Part shown: positions 16,149 through 24,548 of the stretch, one piece after another
Layout: each line of letters opens with the position of its first letter
Numbering within the stretch: the stretch's first letter is position 1
Assembly: GCF_007859315.1 (NCBI RefSeq)
Contig: NZ_VOHA01000004.1
Location: forward strand, 124,001-188,000
Direction of reading: 5' to 3'
Length of the DNA stretch: 64,000 nucleotides
Origin: Reyranella sp. CPCC 100927
GTDB taxonomy: Bacteria; Pseudomonadota; Alphaproteobacteria; Reyranellales; Reyranellaceae
Position numbers and translations under genes: made by a program
The notes under the pieces: generated by a model
The model's input: the letters and a program-made list of their open reading frames with translations, nothing else
Database searches by the model: none
What the model was told of the DNA's origin: nothing

Positions 16149-16847
16149 TTAGTGGCGCGCTCCCGGCGAGAGAACGGCATCGATCCAGTCGGCCAGAGCG
16201 TCCAGGATCTCGCGGCGGACGTCGGGGTCCTTACGGCCGGTCTTGGCCGGAACGTGGAACGAATGGTCGGCGTCCTGGAACAACGTCAGCGTGGCGCGCG
16301 GGCCCAACCGTTCGATCAGCGGCTGGAGCAGGTCGAGCTCGGCGAGCGCATCGCGCGTGCCTTGCAGGAACAGCATCGGGATGTTCACGTCGGCGAGATG
16401 CTTGGCGCGTTCGTCGGACGGGCGCTTCGCCGGGTGCAGCGGAAAGCCGAGGAAGGCGAGGCCGCGGACGCCGGGTAGCGGCGACAGCGCTTGCGCCTGC
16501 GATGTCATGCGGCCGCCGAAGGAGCGGCCGCCGGCAATTAGCGGCAAGGTCGGTGCCTGCCGGCCGGCTTCGGCCACCGCCGCCCGCACGGCGGCGTGGG
16601 CGAGGGCCGGCGGATCCGGCCGCCGGCCACCTTGCTCCATGTAGGGAAACTGAAAGCGCAGGGTGGCGATGCCACGCGCGGCGAGCTCTGTCGCGACAGC
16701 CGCCATGGACGGGTGCGTCATGCCCGCGCCGGCGCCATGCGCCAGCACGTAGCAGGCGCGCGCGTGCGATGGCATATCCAGCAGGCCGGAGACCTGACGT
16801 GTGTCGTCGACGGTGATGGTGATGGCCTGGGGCGGCGCCGCGGTCAT
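16149..16847 (-). CDS. Alpha/beta hydrolase, TEX30/KANL3-like
   Basis: 232 residues, cytoplasmic. Seen: LAHGAGAGMTHP (oxyanion region, about 35-46), the LRFQFPYMEQGGRRPDPP stretch that is characteristic of the KANL3/TEX30-like hydrolase group, nucleophile elbow GGRSFGGRM (Ser near 109), LFLQGTRDALAE (Asp) and DADHSFHVP (His). The catalytic triad is therefore complete. No substrate is known for bacterial members. It follows the DUF2277 gene by 13 bases on the same strand and is probably co-transcribed with it. Confidence 0.85.
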   Translation of the reverse strand: MTAAPPQAITITVDDTRQVSGLLDMPSHARACYVLAHGAGAGMTHPSMAAVATELAARGIATLRFQFPYMEQGGRRPDPPALAHAAVRAAVAEAGRQAPTLPLIAGGRSFGGRMTSQAQALSPLPGVRGLAFLGFPLHPAKRPSDERAKHLADVNIPMLFLQGTRDALAELDLLQPLIERLGPRATLTLFQDADHSFHVPAKTGRKDPDVRREILDALADWIDAVLSPGARH

Positions 16848-16860
16848 GCCCGGCGATGCC

Positions 16861-17136
16861 TCATCCGCCGGCGCCGAAGCGTTCGGCAGACCGCGCGCGG
16901 GCCTTGGCGGCTTCGATCTCGCGATCGCGCGGCGGTGCGGTCGTCACCAGAGCCTGGAGCAGCTCGTGTGCCGCCTGGGTCACCTGCGCGACAGCGCGAT
17001 CGAATGCTTCTTCATTGGCCTTCGATGGGCGATTGAAGCCGCTCACCTTACGCACGAACTGGATGGCCGAGGCGTTGATCTCCTCGTCCGTGGCGGGTGG
17101 CTCGAAGTTGAAGAGGTTCTTGATGTTTCGGCACAT
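16861..17136 (-). CDS. DUF2277 family protein
   Basis: 91 residues. The opening MCRNIKNLFNFEPPATDEEI and the RKVSGFNRPSKANEEAFDRAV block are the DUF2277 pattern. It is small, acidic to neutral, helical and cytoplasmic; its function is unknown. The family's conserved Cys2, Arg3 and Asn4 at the N-terminus are present. First gene of a probable two-gene unit with the hydrolase downstream. A palindromic element (copy C) lies 22 bases upstream of its start. Confidence 0.88.
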   Translation of the reverse strand: MCRNIKNLFNFEPPATDEEINASAIQFVRKVSGFNRPSKANEEAFDRAVAQVTQAAHELLQALVTTAPPRDREIEAAKARARSAERFGAGG

Positions 17137-17157
17137 GGGAGCCTCGTAAGCGATGCT

Positions 17158-17236
17158 GTCATCCCGAGCGTAGCGAGGGATCTCCCGAAAAGGGAGTCTC
17201 CTCTGGAGAGAGATCCCTCGCTACGCTCGGGATGAC
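17158..17236. repeat. Dispersed palindromic element, copy C (hairpin only)
   Basis: Perfect 27-bp arms at 17158-17184 and 17210-17236 (GTCATCCCGAGCGTAGCGAG...) surround a 25-base loop that is unrelated to loops A and B. The long flanks of copies A and B are absent, so this is a shorter form of the element, lying between the SRPBCC and DUF2277 genes. Confidence 0.85.
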
Positions 17237-17243
17237 AATCCGT

Positions 17244-17780
17244 CTATTTCTCCGCAATGGTCTTGATGGTGGCGAGGCCGGTTTCGAAATCGTCGCCGAC
17301 CAGCTTGTCGAAATTGAAGAAGACGCCCATCAGCTTCGAGATGTACGGGCTGTCGCCGTACATCGCCCAGGTCACCTCGGTCGCATCACCCTTGGTCTGC
17401 AGCGTGTACTCGACCTTGTTATGCGCGGTGAACGGCTTGACGAAATCGAGGTTGATCTGGATTTTCGACGTAGGCGAGGACTCGGTGATCTCCATCCGTC
17501 CGATGCCGGCCTTGCCGCTGCTCTCCCACGCGTAGGCCGCGCCTTTGCCGCTGGGCGCGCCGCTGTGGACCCGCTTCATGTCCGCATCCAGCTTCTCGTA
17601 CGGCGACCATTCGCCGTAGCGATGGAAGTCGTTGAGGAGAGCGAAGATCTTCTCGGGTGGGGCCTTGATGGTGGCCGAGCGTTGGACACGGAACGTATCG
17701 GGCCGGGTCGCGGCGTAGGCGAGGACGCCAACGATGGCAATGACAATGACGCCGCCGATGATGGAGATGATCTTGAGCAT
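17244..17780 (-). CDS. Membrane-anchored SRPBCC (START-like) domain protein
   Basis: 178 residues. Residues 5-24 form one N-terminal membrane segment or signal anchor, after which a polyketide-cyclase/SRPBCC domain occupies about 32-175 (VQRSATIKAPPEKIFALLND, WSPYEKLD, then TEVTWAMYGDSPYISKLM). The family binds hydrophobic ligands in a helix-grip cavity. Here the domain would face the periplasm if the N-terminus is an anchor. The neighbour downstream on the same strand is nothing coding; upstream is a PhnB-like VOC gene 58 bases away, a pairing seen often for stress or xenobiotic genes. Confidence 0.85.
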   Translation of the reverse strand: MLKIISIIGGVIVIAIVGVLAYAATRPDTFRVQRSATIKAPPEKIFALLNDFHRYGEWSPYEKLDADMKRVHSGAPSGKGAAYAWESSGKAGIGRMEITESSPTSKIQINLDFVKPFTAHNKVEYTLQTKGDATEVTWAMYGDSPYISKLMGVFFNFDKLVGDDFETGLATIKTIAEK

Positions 17781-17838
17781 CGCGCTCTCCTTGGTCGATC
17801 CCGGCGCCCGCCGATGGCGAGGCGCCGGGACACGGATA

Positions 17839-18264
17839 TCAGGCTTCCGCCGGTACGATCACCAGCCAGGACACGCCGAAGCGGTCGGACACGACGCCGA
17901 AGCGCTTGGCGAAGAAGGTCTTGCCCATCGGCATTTGAACCTGGCCGCCGTCACCCAGCGCGCCGAACAGCCGGTCGGCCTCGGCCTCGTTGGGTGCCTC
18001 CAGTGACAGGGAGAAGCCATCGAACTTCGAATGCTCGACGCCACGGCACATGCCGTCGGAAACGAAGACCTGGGTATCGCCGATCCGCAGCGCCGAGTGC
18101 ATGATCTTGTTCTCGGAGCCCGGCGGCAGCATGCCCGGCGGCGTTGGCTCCGGGCTCTCCTTGAACCGCAACATCATCTCGACCTTGGCGCCGATGGCCT
18201 TGCTGTAGAAGTCGATCGCCTCTTCGGCGCGACCGTCGAACGTCAGGTAGGCTTGGACTTGCAT
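17839..18264 (-). CDS. PhnB-like VOC family protein
   Basis: 141 residues, a single VOC unit of the PhnB/DUF1428-type: VQAYLTFDGRAEEAIDFYSKA at the start, the HSALRIGDTQVFVSD core and a C-terminal FFAKRFGVVSDRFGVSWLV block. Members are metal-binding fold proteins of uncertain activity; some annotated examples are 3-demethylubiquinone methyltransferase-like by similarity only. It probably forms a unit with the SRPBCC gene downstream. Confidence 0.88.
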   Translation of the reverse strand: MQVQAYLTFDGRAEEAIDFYSKAIGAKVEMMLRFKESPEPTPPGMLPPGSENKIMHSALRIGDTQVFVSDGMCRGVEHSKFDGFSLSLEAPNEAEADRLFGALGDGGQVQMPMGKTFFAKRFGVVSDRFGVSWLVIVPAEA

Positions 18265-18306
18265 GACTCTCTCCTTGGATAGAACGACGTGGATTTGCGG
18301 ACTGAA

Positions 18307-18951
18307 CTACGGTGTCTTGCCGAACTCGGTGTCGACGACGATCTCGATGGGATCCACGAAAAACGGCGGCAGGCCGTGGTCCTGCGGATTGATCGTGGCG
18401 CGCGCCTGCACGCCCAGCCGCGGCATGCCCATGAAGCCCTTGCCGGCGCCGACCAGAGTCACGTCGAACGTCATCGGCTTGGTCTTGCCCATCAGGGTGA
18501 ACTGGCCATCGACCTTGCCGCGCATGGCATCGGTCTGGCGAAAAGCGCTCGACACGAACGTCGCCTGCGGGAAGGCCTTGGCGTTCAGCATCTTCTCGCC
18601 GGTGATCTCGGCGGCAAACCCGGGCACCGGTGTTGTCACCGAATCGACCTGCACGGTGATGGTGAGCTTGGACGGCGCGACGTTGGCGGGATCCCAGGTC
18701 AGCGTGCCGTCGACCTTGTCGAACCGGAACAGGCTGTAGGAGTAGCCGAGGTGCGATACGCGGGCGATGACGGCCGTGTGCTGCGCATCGAGCGCGTAGG
18801 TGCCGGCGGTCGCCAGCTTGATGTCTTTTTCGGCCGCAAAGACGCCTTCGGGCAATGCCGGTGGGGCGGCCTGTTGTGCGGCGGCGCCCGCCGACAGAGC
18901 CAGGGCAGCGCCCAATACCAGGATGCGGATGCTGTTGTGTGCCGTGGACAT
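18307..18951 (-). CDS. Periplasmic YceI-family lipid-binding protein
   Basis: 214 residues from the ATG at 18951; AGAGG lies seven bases upstream, and a second ATG directly before it is also possible. Residues 1-26 are a signal peptide ending LALSAGAAAQ. The YceI barrel follows: TYALDAQHTAVIARVSHLGYSYS, FDKVDGTLTWDP, ASKLTITV-like strand (here PSKLTITVQV), KAFPQATFVSSAF, GQFTLMGKTKPMTFDVTL. The barrel binds isoprenoid-type lipids in structural homologues. It is divergent from ligD, about 160 bases away. The reading frame extends well upstream without stops, but that extension is antisense to ligD. Confidence 0.9.
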   Translation of the reverse strand: MSTAHNSIRILVLGAALALSAGAAAQQAAPPALPEGVFAAEKDIKLATAGTYALDAQHTAVIARVSHLGYSYSLFRFDKVDGTLTWDPANVAPSKLTITVQVDSVTTPVPGFAAEITGEKMLNAKAFPQATFVSSAFRQTDAMRGKVDGQFTLMGKTKPMTFDVTLVGAGKGFMGMPRLGVQARATINPQDHGLPPFFVDPIEIVVDTEFGKTP

Positions 18952-19110
18952 CATGACCTCTGCGTGCGGCTGCTGGTTGTCAGCGGGTGTTGCCTCAAGG
19001 ACGAACGAACTGGCGGCGCCCCGACACGGGCCCCCGATCTTTTTTGCCGTTGCCGCTTTGGCCTGGACGGTCGGTGGAAAGCAAGCGGGCTTTAGCCTAG
19101 GCTCGCGTCC

Positions 19111-22100
19111 GTGAACAAACCCCTTGATACCTACAGATCCAAGCGGAATTTCGCGAAGACACCGGAGCCGGCCGGGGAGCCACGCGCGGCCCCTGATGGT
19201 CATACCTATGTCATCCAGAAGCACGCGGCACGCCGCATGCACTATGATTTTCGCCTGGAACTCGGCGGTGTCCTGAAAAGCTGGGCGGTTCCCGAGGGAC
19301 CGAGCCTGGTCCCCGACAAGAAGCGGCTGGCCGTTCATGTCGAGGATCATCCGCTGGAGTACGGCGCCTTCGAGGGCGTCATCCCGAAGGGCGAGTATGG
19401 CGCCGGCACGGTGATGGTGTGGGATCGCGGGACCTGGACACCCGAGTTCGATCCGGACTTCGGCTATCGCAAAGGGCACCTGAGATTCCGGCTGGATGGC
19501 GAGAAGCTGAAGGGCGAGTGGCATCTGGTGCGCATGGCGCGCAAGCCGCGCGAGAAACAGGACGCGTGGTTGCTGATCAAGTCCAAGGACGCGGCGGCGC
19601 GTGCGGCCGACGCACCCGACATCCTGACGGAAATGCCGCTCTCCGCCGCGACCGGACGTGACATCGACGCCATCAGTCGCGACCATGATCGGGTGTGGTC
19701 GTCGCGGCAGGGCGAGATCACTCCGCCGGCTGCGGCGCAGCGACCGCGGAAGCGCAAGCCGGTCGTCGATCCGGCGTCGATCCGCAAGGCCAAGGCTGGC
19801 GCCATGCCCGAGTGGGTCGAGCCGTGCCTGCCGTCCACGGTCGAGAAGGCGCCGGCCGGTGACGGCTGGGTGCACGAGATCAAGTATGACGGCTATCGCG
19901 TGCAGGCGCGTATCGAGAAGGGCCGCGCGACACTGCTGACGCGACAGGGGCTCGACTGGACAGACCGCTATCCCGGTGTTGCTCCGGCGATCGCCGCACT
20001 GCCGGTGACATCGGCGTTGATCGACGGCGAGATCGTCGTGCAGACGGACGCTGGAGTCGCGAGCTTCACCGCGCTGGTGGAAGCGCTGAAAAGCGGCGCC
20101 AGCAACTTCGTGTTCTATGCTTTCGACCTGCTTCATCTCGACGGCTACGACCTGCGCGCCGCATCGCTGGTGGAGCGCAAGGCGGCGCTGCAGAAGATCA
20201 TCGTGGCCGACGGCGAGAACGGCCGCGTGCGGTTCAGCGAGCACATTGCCGGCGACGGCAACACGATCTTTCAGCACGCCAGCCGCCTGGGCCTCGAAGG
20301 GATCATCTCCAAAACGGCATCGGCGCCTTATCAATCGGGTCGCGTGAAGACGTGGCTGAAGGTGAAGACCACGCAAACCGGCGACTTCGTGGTGGCGGGA
20401 TTCATGCCATCGTCGCTCGACAGCCAGGCGGTCGGCGCGCTGGTGCTGGGCGAGTATGTCGGCGGCAAGCTGGTGCCGTCGGGGCACTGCGGTTCAGGCT
20501 TCAGCGTCAGCAACGGCCGGGCCCTGTGGCAGCGGCTCAATCCCATGCGCACCAAGACCGCGCCGATGAAGGATGAGACCGCGACCGCCAAGGGCGTGCG
20601 ATGGGTGACGCCAACCGTCGTGGTCGATGTCGAGTATCGCGGACGCACGCGCAGCAACCTGATCCGGCACGCCGTGTTTCGCGCGGTCATCGAAGACAAG
20701 GCGCCGACCGACGCCCAGCGTGCCGCTGCCGAGCCGGCGTCGGCGCCCGCCCGGAAACCGCGGGAGGCGGCGCCTCTGGTGCGGCTCACCAATCCGGGAC
20801 GCCTGTTGTGGCCCGAGCAGGGGATTACCAAGCAGGGCCTGGCGGATTTCTATACCGAGATCGCTGACTGGATCCTGCCGCATATCGCCGGCCGTCCGCT
20901 GAGCCTGCTGCGTTGCCCCGGCGGCATCACCGAGCAGTGCTTCTTCCAGAAGCATCGATGGGCCGGGCTCAGCGACGGCGTGCGGCTGGTGCCGATTCCC
21001 GGCGACGACGAGCCGATGCTGGCGATCAACGATCTCGCCGGCTTGCTGGAACTCGTTCAGGCCGGCGTGCTGGAAATCCATCCTTGGGGTGCCACGGCCG
21101 ACCAGCCGGCGCTGCCCGATCGCGTGACCATCGACCTCGATCCGGGTGACGGCGTGCCGTGGGAGCGGGTGATCGAGGCCGCGTTCGACGTTCGGCGCTG
21201 GCTGCAGAAATATCATCTGCAGAGCTTCGTGAAGACGACCGGCGGCAAGGGCCTGCACGTCGTCTTTCCGGTGACGCCGCAGGCCGACTGGGACAGCGTG
21301 AAGAGCTTCGCGCAGCAGATTGCCGAAGCGATGGCGGCCGAACGCCCGGACCGCTACGTCGCCAACATGGCCAAGCGCGTGCGCCAGGGACGCATCTATG
21401 TCGACTATCTGCGCAACGGCATGGGTGCGACCGCCGTGGCGGCCTATTCGACACGGGCGCGCGCCGGTGCCGCGGTCTCGACGCCGCTCACCTGGGACGA
21501 GATCGGCCCGGGCATTCGCGCCAACCATTTCACCGTGGCCAACCTGCCCAAGCGCCTGACATTCCTCGACCGCGATCCGTGGGAGGGTTTTGCATCCTTG
21601 GAGCAGGCGCTGCCCGACACCGTGACCAGTGCAACGGTGCCGTCAAAGAGCGACCTGGCGACGTACTGGAAGGCGGTCGCGACCGAGGCATTGGCACACC
21701 TGGCGCGCCGGCCGCTGACCCTGGTGCGCCATGAAAAGGGCGAGACGTTCTATCACCAGAGCCGGCCGCTGCCGCCCATCCCGAAAGCCGTCCATCAGTT
21801 GCGCATCAAGAAGCGCGAAGGCGGCGAGGGGACCCGGTTGTGGGTCGACAGTCTCGAGGGCCTGCTGGGCCTCGTCGACATGGACGTCATCGAGATCCAT
21901 CCCTGGGGTGCCACGGTCGACCAGATCGAGCGTCCCGATATGCTGGTCTTCGGCCTCGACCCCGGCGACGGCGTCGATTGGGGCTTCGTGATCGAGACGG
22001 CCCGTAGAATGCGCACACTGCTGGACAGTGAAGGTCTCGAGAGTTGGCCCAAGCTCACCGGCGGCAAGGGCGTGCACATCATGGTGCCGGTCGAACCCGA

Positions 22101-22383
22101 TCTCGACTGGAACGAGACGCACCTCTATAGCCGCGACCTCGCCGAGCGATTGGCCGCGACGGCACCCGAACGCTACGTGACGGCCGCGGCGTACGACAAG
22201 CGTCCGGGTCGCCTGTTCATCGACTGGTTGTGCAACAGCCGCGGCAAGACCGCTGTCGGCGCCTATTCGCCTCGGGCGCGTCCCGGCTTTCCGATTGCCG
22301 CGCCGATCAGCTGGGAGCAGCTCGAGCAGGGCATGCGCTCGAACGCCTTTACGATCTTCCAGCCACCGCCGCGACGCAAGTAA
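19111..22383 (+). CDS. ligD: DNA ligase D with phosphoesterase, ligase and two tandem polymerase domains
   Basis: 1090 residues, against about 840-880 for a usual three-domain LigD. Order: PE 1-165 with His38, His44, Asp46, Arg48 and His80 in the family spacing; ATP-dependent ligase about 230-530 with KYDGYR (Lys258); POL1 about 555-835 with DLD (Asp675, Asp677), TGGKGLH (710-716) and Asp765; POL2 about 842-1086 with IHPWGAT, TGGKGVH (983-989) and Asp1038. In POL2 the DLD motif reads GLD (Gly948), so the first metal ligand is lost. POL2 lacks the LTNPxxLLWPE opening of POL1. LigD works with Ku in end joining: POL adds ribonucleotides, PE trims ends, LIG seals. Why two POL domains exist is unknown. 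Confidence 0.95.
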   Translation: MNKPLDTYRSKRNFAKTPEPAGEPRAAPDGHTYVIQKHAARRMHYDFRLELGGVLKSWAVPEGPSLVPDKKRLAVHVEDHPLEYGAFEGVIPKGEYGAGTVMVWDRGTWTPEFDPDFGYRKGHLRFRLDGEKLKGEWHLVRMARKPREKQDAWLLIKSKDAAARAADAPDILTEMPLSAATGRDIDAISRDHDRVWSSRQGEITPPAAAQRPRKRKPVVDPASIRKAKAGAMPEWVEPCLPSTVEKAPAGDGWVHEIKYDGYRVQARIEKGRATLLTRQGLDWTDRYPGVAPAIAALPVTSALIDGEIVVQTDAGVASFTALVEALKSGASNFVFYAFDLLHLDGYDLRAASLVERKAALQKIIVADGENGRVRFSEHIAGDGNTIFQHASRLGLEGIISKTASAPYQSGRVKTWLKVKTTQTGDFVVAGFMPSSLDSQAVGALVLGEYVGGKLVPSGHCGSGFSVSNGRALWQRLNPMRTKTAPMKDETATAKGVRWVTPTVVVDVEYRGRTRSNLIRHAVFRAVIEDKAPTDAQRAAAEPASAPARKPREAAPLVRLTNPGRLLWPEQGITKQGLADFYTEIADWILPHIAGRPLSLLRCPGGITEQCFFQKHRWAGLSDGVRLVPIPGDDEPMLAINDLAGLLELVQAGVLEIHPWGATADQPALPDRVTIDLDPGDGVPWERVIEAAFDVRRWLQKYHLQSFVKTTGGKGLHVVFPVTPQADWDSVKSFAQQIAEAMAAERPDRYVANMAKRVRQGRIYVDYLRNGMGATAVAAYSTRARAGAAVSTPLTWDEIGPGIRANHFTVANLPKRLTFLDRDPWEGFASLEQALPDTVTSATVPSKSDLATYWKAVATEALAHLARRPLTLVRHEKGETFYHQSRPLPPIPKAVHQLRIKKREGGEGTRLWVDSLEGLLGLVDMDVIEIHPWGATVDQIERPDMLVFGLDPGDGVDWGFVIETARRMRTLLDSEGLESWPKLTGGKGVHIMVPVEPDLDWNETHLYSRDLAERLAATAPERYVTAAAYDKRPGRLFIDWLCNSRGKTAVGAYSPRARPGFPIAAPISWEQLEQGMRSNAFTIFQPPPRRK

Positions 22384-22426
22384 GGAAGCCCTGGGAGAGC
22401 GGGCGCTCCGCCGGCTCGTGCCTGTG

Positions 22427-23020
22427 CTATTCGTCCTGCAGTCGCCCGTAAGCGGCCAGCTTGGACTGGAAGCGGGCGACGTCGTGGCTGAGGATGACGA
22501 GATCGTGTTTGGAGCCGTCGCGGTCCTTGACGTGGTCGCGCAGCAGCGCCTCGCCGCGAAAGCCCAGGCCTTCGAACACCTCGATGGCGCCGCGCTGGTC
22601 GACGGTCATCTGCGTCACGATCTTCTCGAGCCCCATGGCGAGTGCGAGCGCGAATGCCTCCTGCACCAGTTGGCGGCCCAGGCCCTTGCCGCGCATGGCC
22701 GGCGCGGTGAACACGAGCAGTTCGCCAACATGAGGTGACCACGAGGCTTCGCCGGGATGGACGATGGCGCAGCCGAGGATCTTGCCGTTACGCACGCCCA
22801 GCAAGGTCTTCTGGACGCCGCGCCGCAGATCTTCCACCCACTGCCCGATGACGGCGGGCTGTGTGATATCCCGCCGGAAGAACAGCAGATCATGGCTGGG
22901 GAACTGACGTGCGAAGTCGAGCAGGGCGCCTTCATCGGCTGCCGTCATGTGCCTGACCTCGACCGGGCCGTCCTTGCAGGTCACGGTGCGCGGAAAGCGG
23001 TCGTCGCCTTGACCTGTCAT
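22427..23020 (-). CDS. GNAT family N-acetyltransferase coupled to phaC
   Basis: 197 residues from the ATG at 23020, overlapping the phaC stop by 4 bases (ATGA). GNAT features: PVEVRHMTAADEGALLDFARQ at the start, HVGELLVFTAPAMRGKGLGRQLV (acetyl-CoA loop R-x-x-G-x-G near 115-125) and a C-terminal AIEVFEGLGFRGEALLRDHVKD segment. The acceptor is unknown. The operon position suggests a job linked to polyhydroxyalkanoate metabolism, but that is inference. It faces the end of ligD with a 43-base gap. Confidence 0.88.
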   Translation of the reverse strand: MTGQGDDRFPRTVTCKDGPVEVRHMTAADEGALLDFARQFPSHDLLFFRRDITQPAVIGQWVEDLRRGVQKTLLGVRNGKILGCAIVHPGEASWSPHVGELLVFTAPAMRGKGLGRQLVQEAFALALAMGLEKIVTQMTVDQRGAIEVFEGLGFRGEALLRDHVKDRDGSKHDLVILSHDVARFQSKLAAYGRLQDE

Positions 23021-24096
23021 ATCGAGCGGACTCCCAGCCAGCCATCCAGCTTCGGCCACAGCCGTTTGACGGCGTTGGCGCCGGCGACCAGGCTTACATG
23101 GCCGCCTTTGAGCATGATCTCCTCCTTGTCGGTGCTGCCGACAAGGTCGATCAGGGGTTGGCTGGCCTGGCGTGGCACGATGTCGTCGTGTTCGGCGACC
23201 GCATGCAGGAACGGCATCTTGATGCGGCCGAGATCGACGCGCTGGCCGCCCAGCATCAGGTCGTTCTTCAGCAGCCGGTTGTCCCACATCAGATCCTTGA
23301 TGATCTGGCGGAAGCACTCGCCGGTGACGGGCACCTGGTCGTTGGCCCAGCGGTCGAACATGCGAAACGATTTCACGAACTCGTCGTTCCACATGTTGTC
23401 CCACAGCCTGACCTGGCCGGTGACACGCGAGATCGGCCGCAGCATGCTGAAGCCTTCGGTGATGACCTCGGGCGGCACGTTGCCCAACGTGTCGACCAGG
23501 CGATCGACGTCGAAATGCCGGCGATCGGTCCAGTTGTGGAACAGCGTGAAGCCCTCGAAATCGACCGGGGTGGTGAAGCAGACGAGATTCTTGAGGCCGT
23601 CATCGGGGTGAAGCGCGGCATAGACGGCAGCGAGAAGCCCGCCGAAGCAGTAGCCGATCATCGTCACGTCGCGTTCGCCGGCATCGATGCCGACACGCCG
23701 CACGCACTCCGGCAGGAATTCCATCGTGTAGTTTTCGAGCCGCAGCGTCTTGTCTTCCGGCCGCGGCAGGCCCCAGTCGACCATGTAGACTTCGAAGCCG
23801 CGCTTGAGGAGAAACTCGATCAGGCTCATCCCCGGCGTCAGGTCGAAGATATAGGGCCGGTTGACGATCGACATCACCAGCAGCACCGGCACGCGGTAGA
23901 CTTCGTCGGCGACCGGTCGATAGCGATAAAGCTTCAGGGTACCTTTCTCGTAGAGAATGTCGCGCGGCATGCCCGGGCTTTGCGGGCCGGCGCTGGCGAA
24001 ATACTCGACGCCCTTGATGCCGCGTTGGATGGCGCGCTCGACCTCGGTGCGCACCCGTGTTGCCAGTTCATCGACCGGCCCGGCAGAGGTGCTCAT
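23017..24096 (-). CDS. phaC: Class III polyhydroxyalkanoate synthase catalytic subunit
   Basis: 359 residues, the length of class III PhaC (about 355), shorter than class I. The lipase-like box GYCFGG carries nucleophile Cys150; Asp304 or Asp305 in AEHDD and His333 in GGHVSL complete the triad. The opening RDILYEKGTLKLYRYRP and YVVNRPYIFDLTPGMSLIEFLL-type stretch (here SIVNRPYIFDL) fit. It polymerises (R)-3-hydroxyacyl-CoA into storage polyester at the granule surface, and class III enzymes need PhaE. The gene overlaps both neighbours by 4 bases. No phaA, phaB or phasin is in the window. Confidence 0.93.
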   Translation of the reverse strand: MSTSAGPVDELATRVRTEVERAIQRGIKGVEYFASAGPQSPGMPRDILYEKGTLKLYRYRPVADEVYRVPVLLVMSIVNRPYIFDLTPGMSLIEFLLKRGFEVYMVDWGLPRPEDKTLRLENYTMEFLPECVRRVGIDAGERDVTMIGYCFGGLLAAVYAALHPDDGLKNLVCFTTPVDFEGFTLFHNWTDRRHFDVDRLVDTLGNVPPEVITEGFSMLRPISRVTGQVRLWDNMWNDEFVKSFRMFDRWANDQVPVTGECFRQIIKDLMWDNRLLKNDLMLGGQRVDLGRIKMPFLHAVAEHDDIVPRQASQPLIDLVGSTDKEEIMLKGGHVSLVAGANAVKRLWPKLDGWLGVRSI

Positions 24097-24470
24097 GGCG
24101 CGCCCTGTGCCGGCGGCTTGCGGGTCTTGGGCGGTCGTGGCGCGCGCGCGTCAGGCGCCGCGGCCACGGCGTCCGATCGATCGAGGCGATCGACGATCTT
24201 GTTGAGCAGGGTTTCGACCGCGTTCAAGCGTTCGCCCAGGGCCGCGATGTCGGCCCGTGTGGGTAGGTTCAGCGCCGTGAGGTGGCGGGTCATCGTCTCG
24301 CCAACCACCTTCTGGACGCCCATGGCCAAGCCCGTCGACTGCCCGAACATCTGGGCAAACTGCTCGGAACTCATGGCCTCGTTGAGCGAGGTATTGGAAC
24401 GCTTCTCGAACTCGCCGAGCCAATCCCGCCACAGCGAAAAGGGATCGATGGGCTTCGACGGCTGGCTCAT
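24093..24470 (-). CDS. phaE: Short PhaE-like subunit of class III PHA synthase
   Basis: 125 residues from the ATG at 24470 (GGAGG upstream), overlapping phaC by 4 bases. The segment LNLPTRADIAALGERLNAVETLLNKIVDRLD (read from about residue 68) is the conserved C-terminal PhaE pattern with a helical, coiled-coil-like register. Typical PhaE proteins are 300 residues or more, so this one is truncated to the conserved end plus a short N-terminal helical part. A Pro/Lys/Arg-rich tail follows. Alternative: a PhaM/phasin-like accessory protein. The overlap with phaC argues for a direct partnership. Confidence 0.75.
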   Translation of the reverse strand: MSQPSKPIDPFSLWRDWLGEFEKRSNTSLNEAMSSEQFAQMFGQSTGLAMGVQKVVGETMTRHLTALNLPTRADIAALGERLNAVETLLNKIVDRLDRSDAVAAAPDARAPRPPKTRKPPAQGAP

Positions 24471-24548
24471 CAGGCGCCTCCCTCCCGTCCGGTTTCTTCT
24501 TATGACTGACCTTGACGGGATCATTGTTGCGCCCGGGGGCAGAGGCGG

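Noticed and set aside
18952-20487. Long minus-strand extension of the YceI frame into the ligD region
   Set aside because: It would cover the opposite strand of ligD; a good ribosome-binding site and a signal peptide mark the YceI start at 18951, and the extension has no domain-like sequence.
9576-22383. Ku-to-LigD region as a single NHEJ operon
   Set aside because: The genes between them (hipBA, bioR-bioYB, small metabolic genes) are on both strands and unrelated, so Ku and LigD cannot be one transcription unit.
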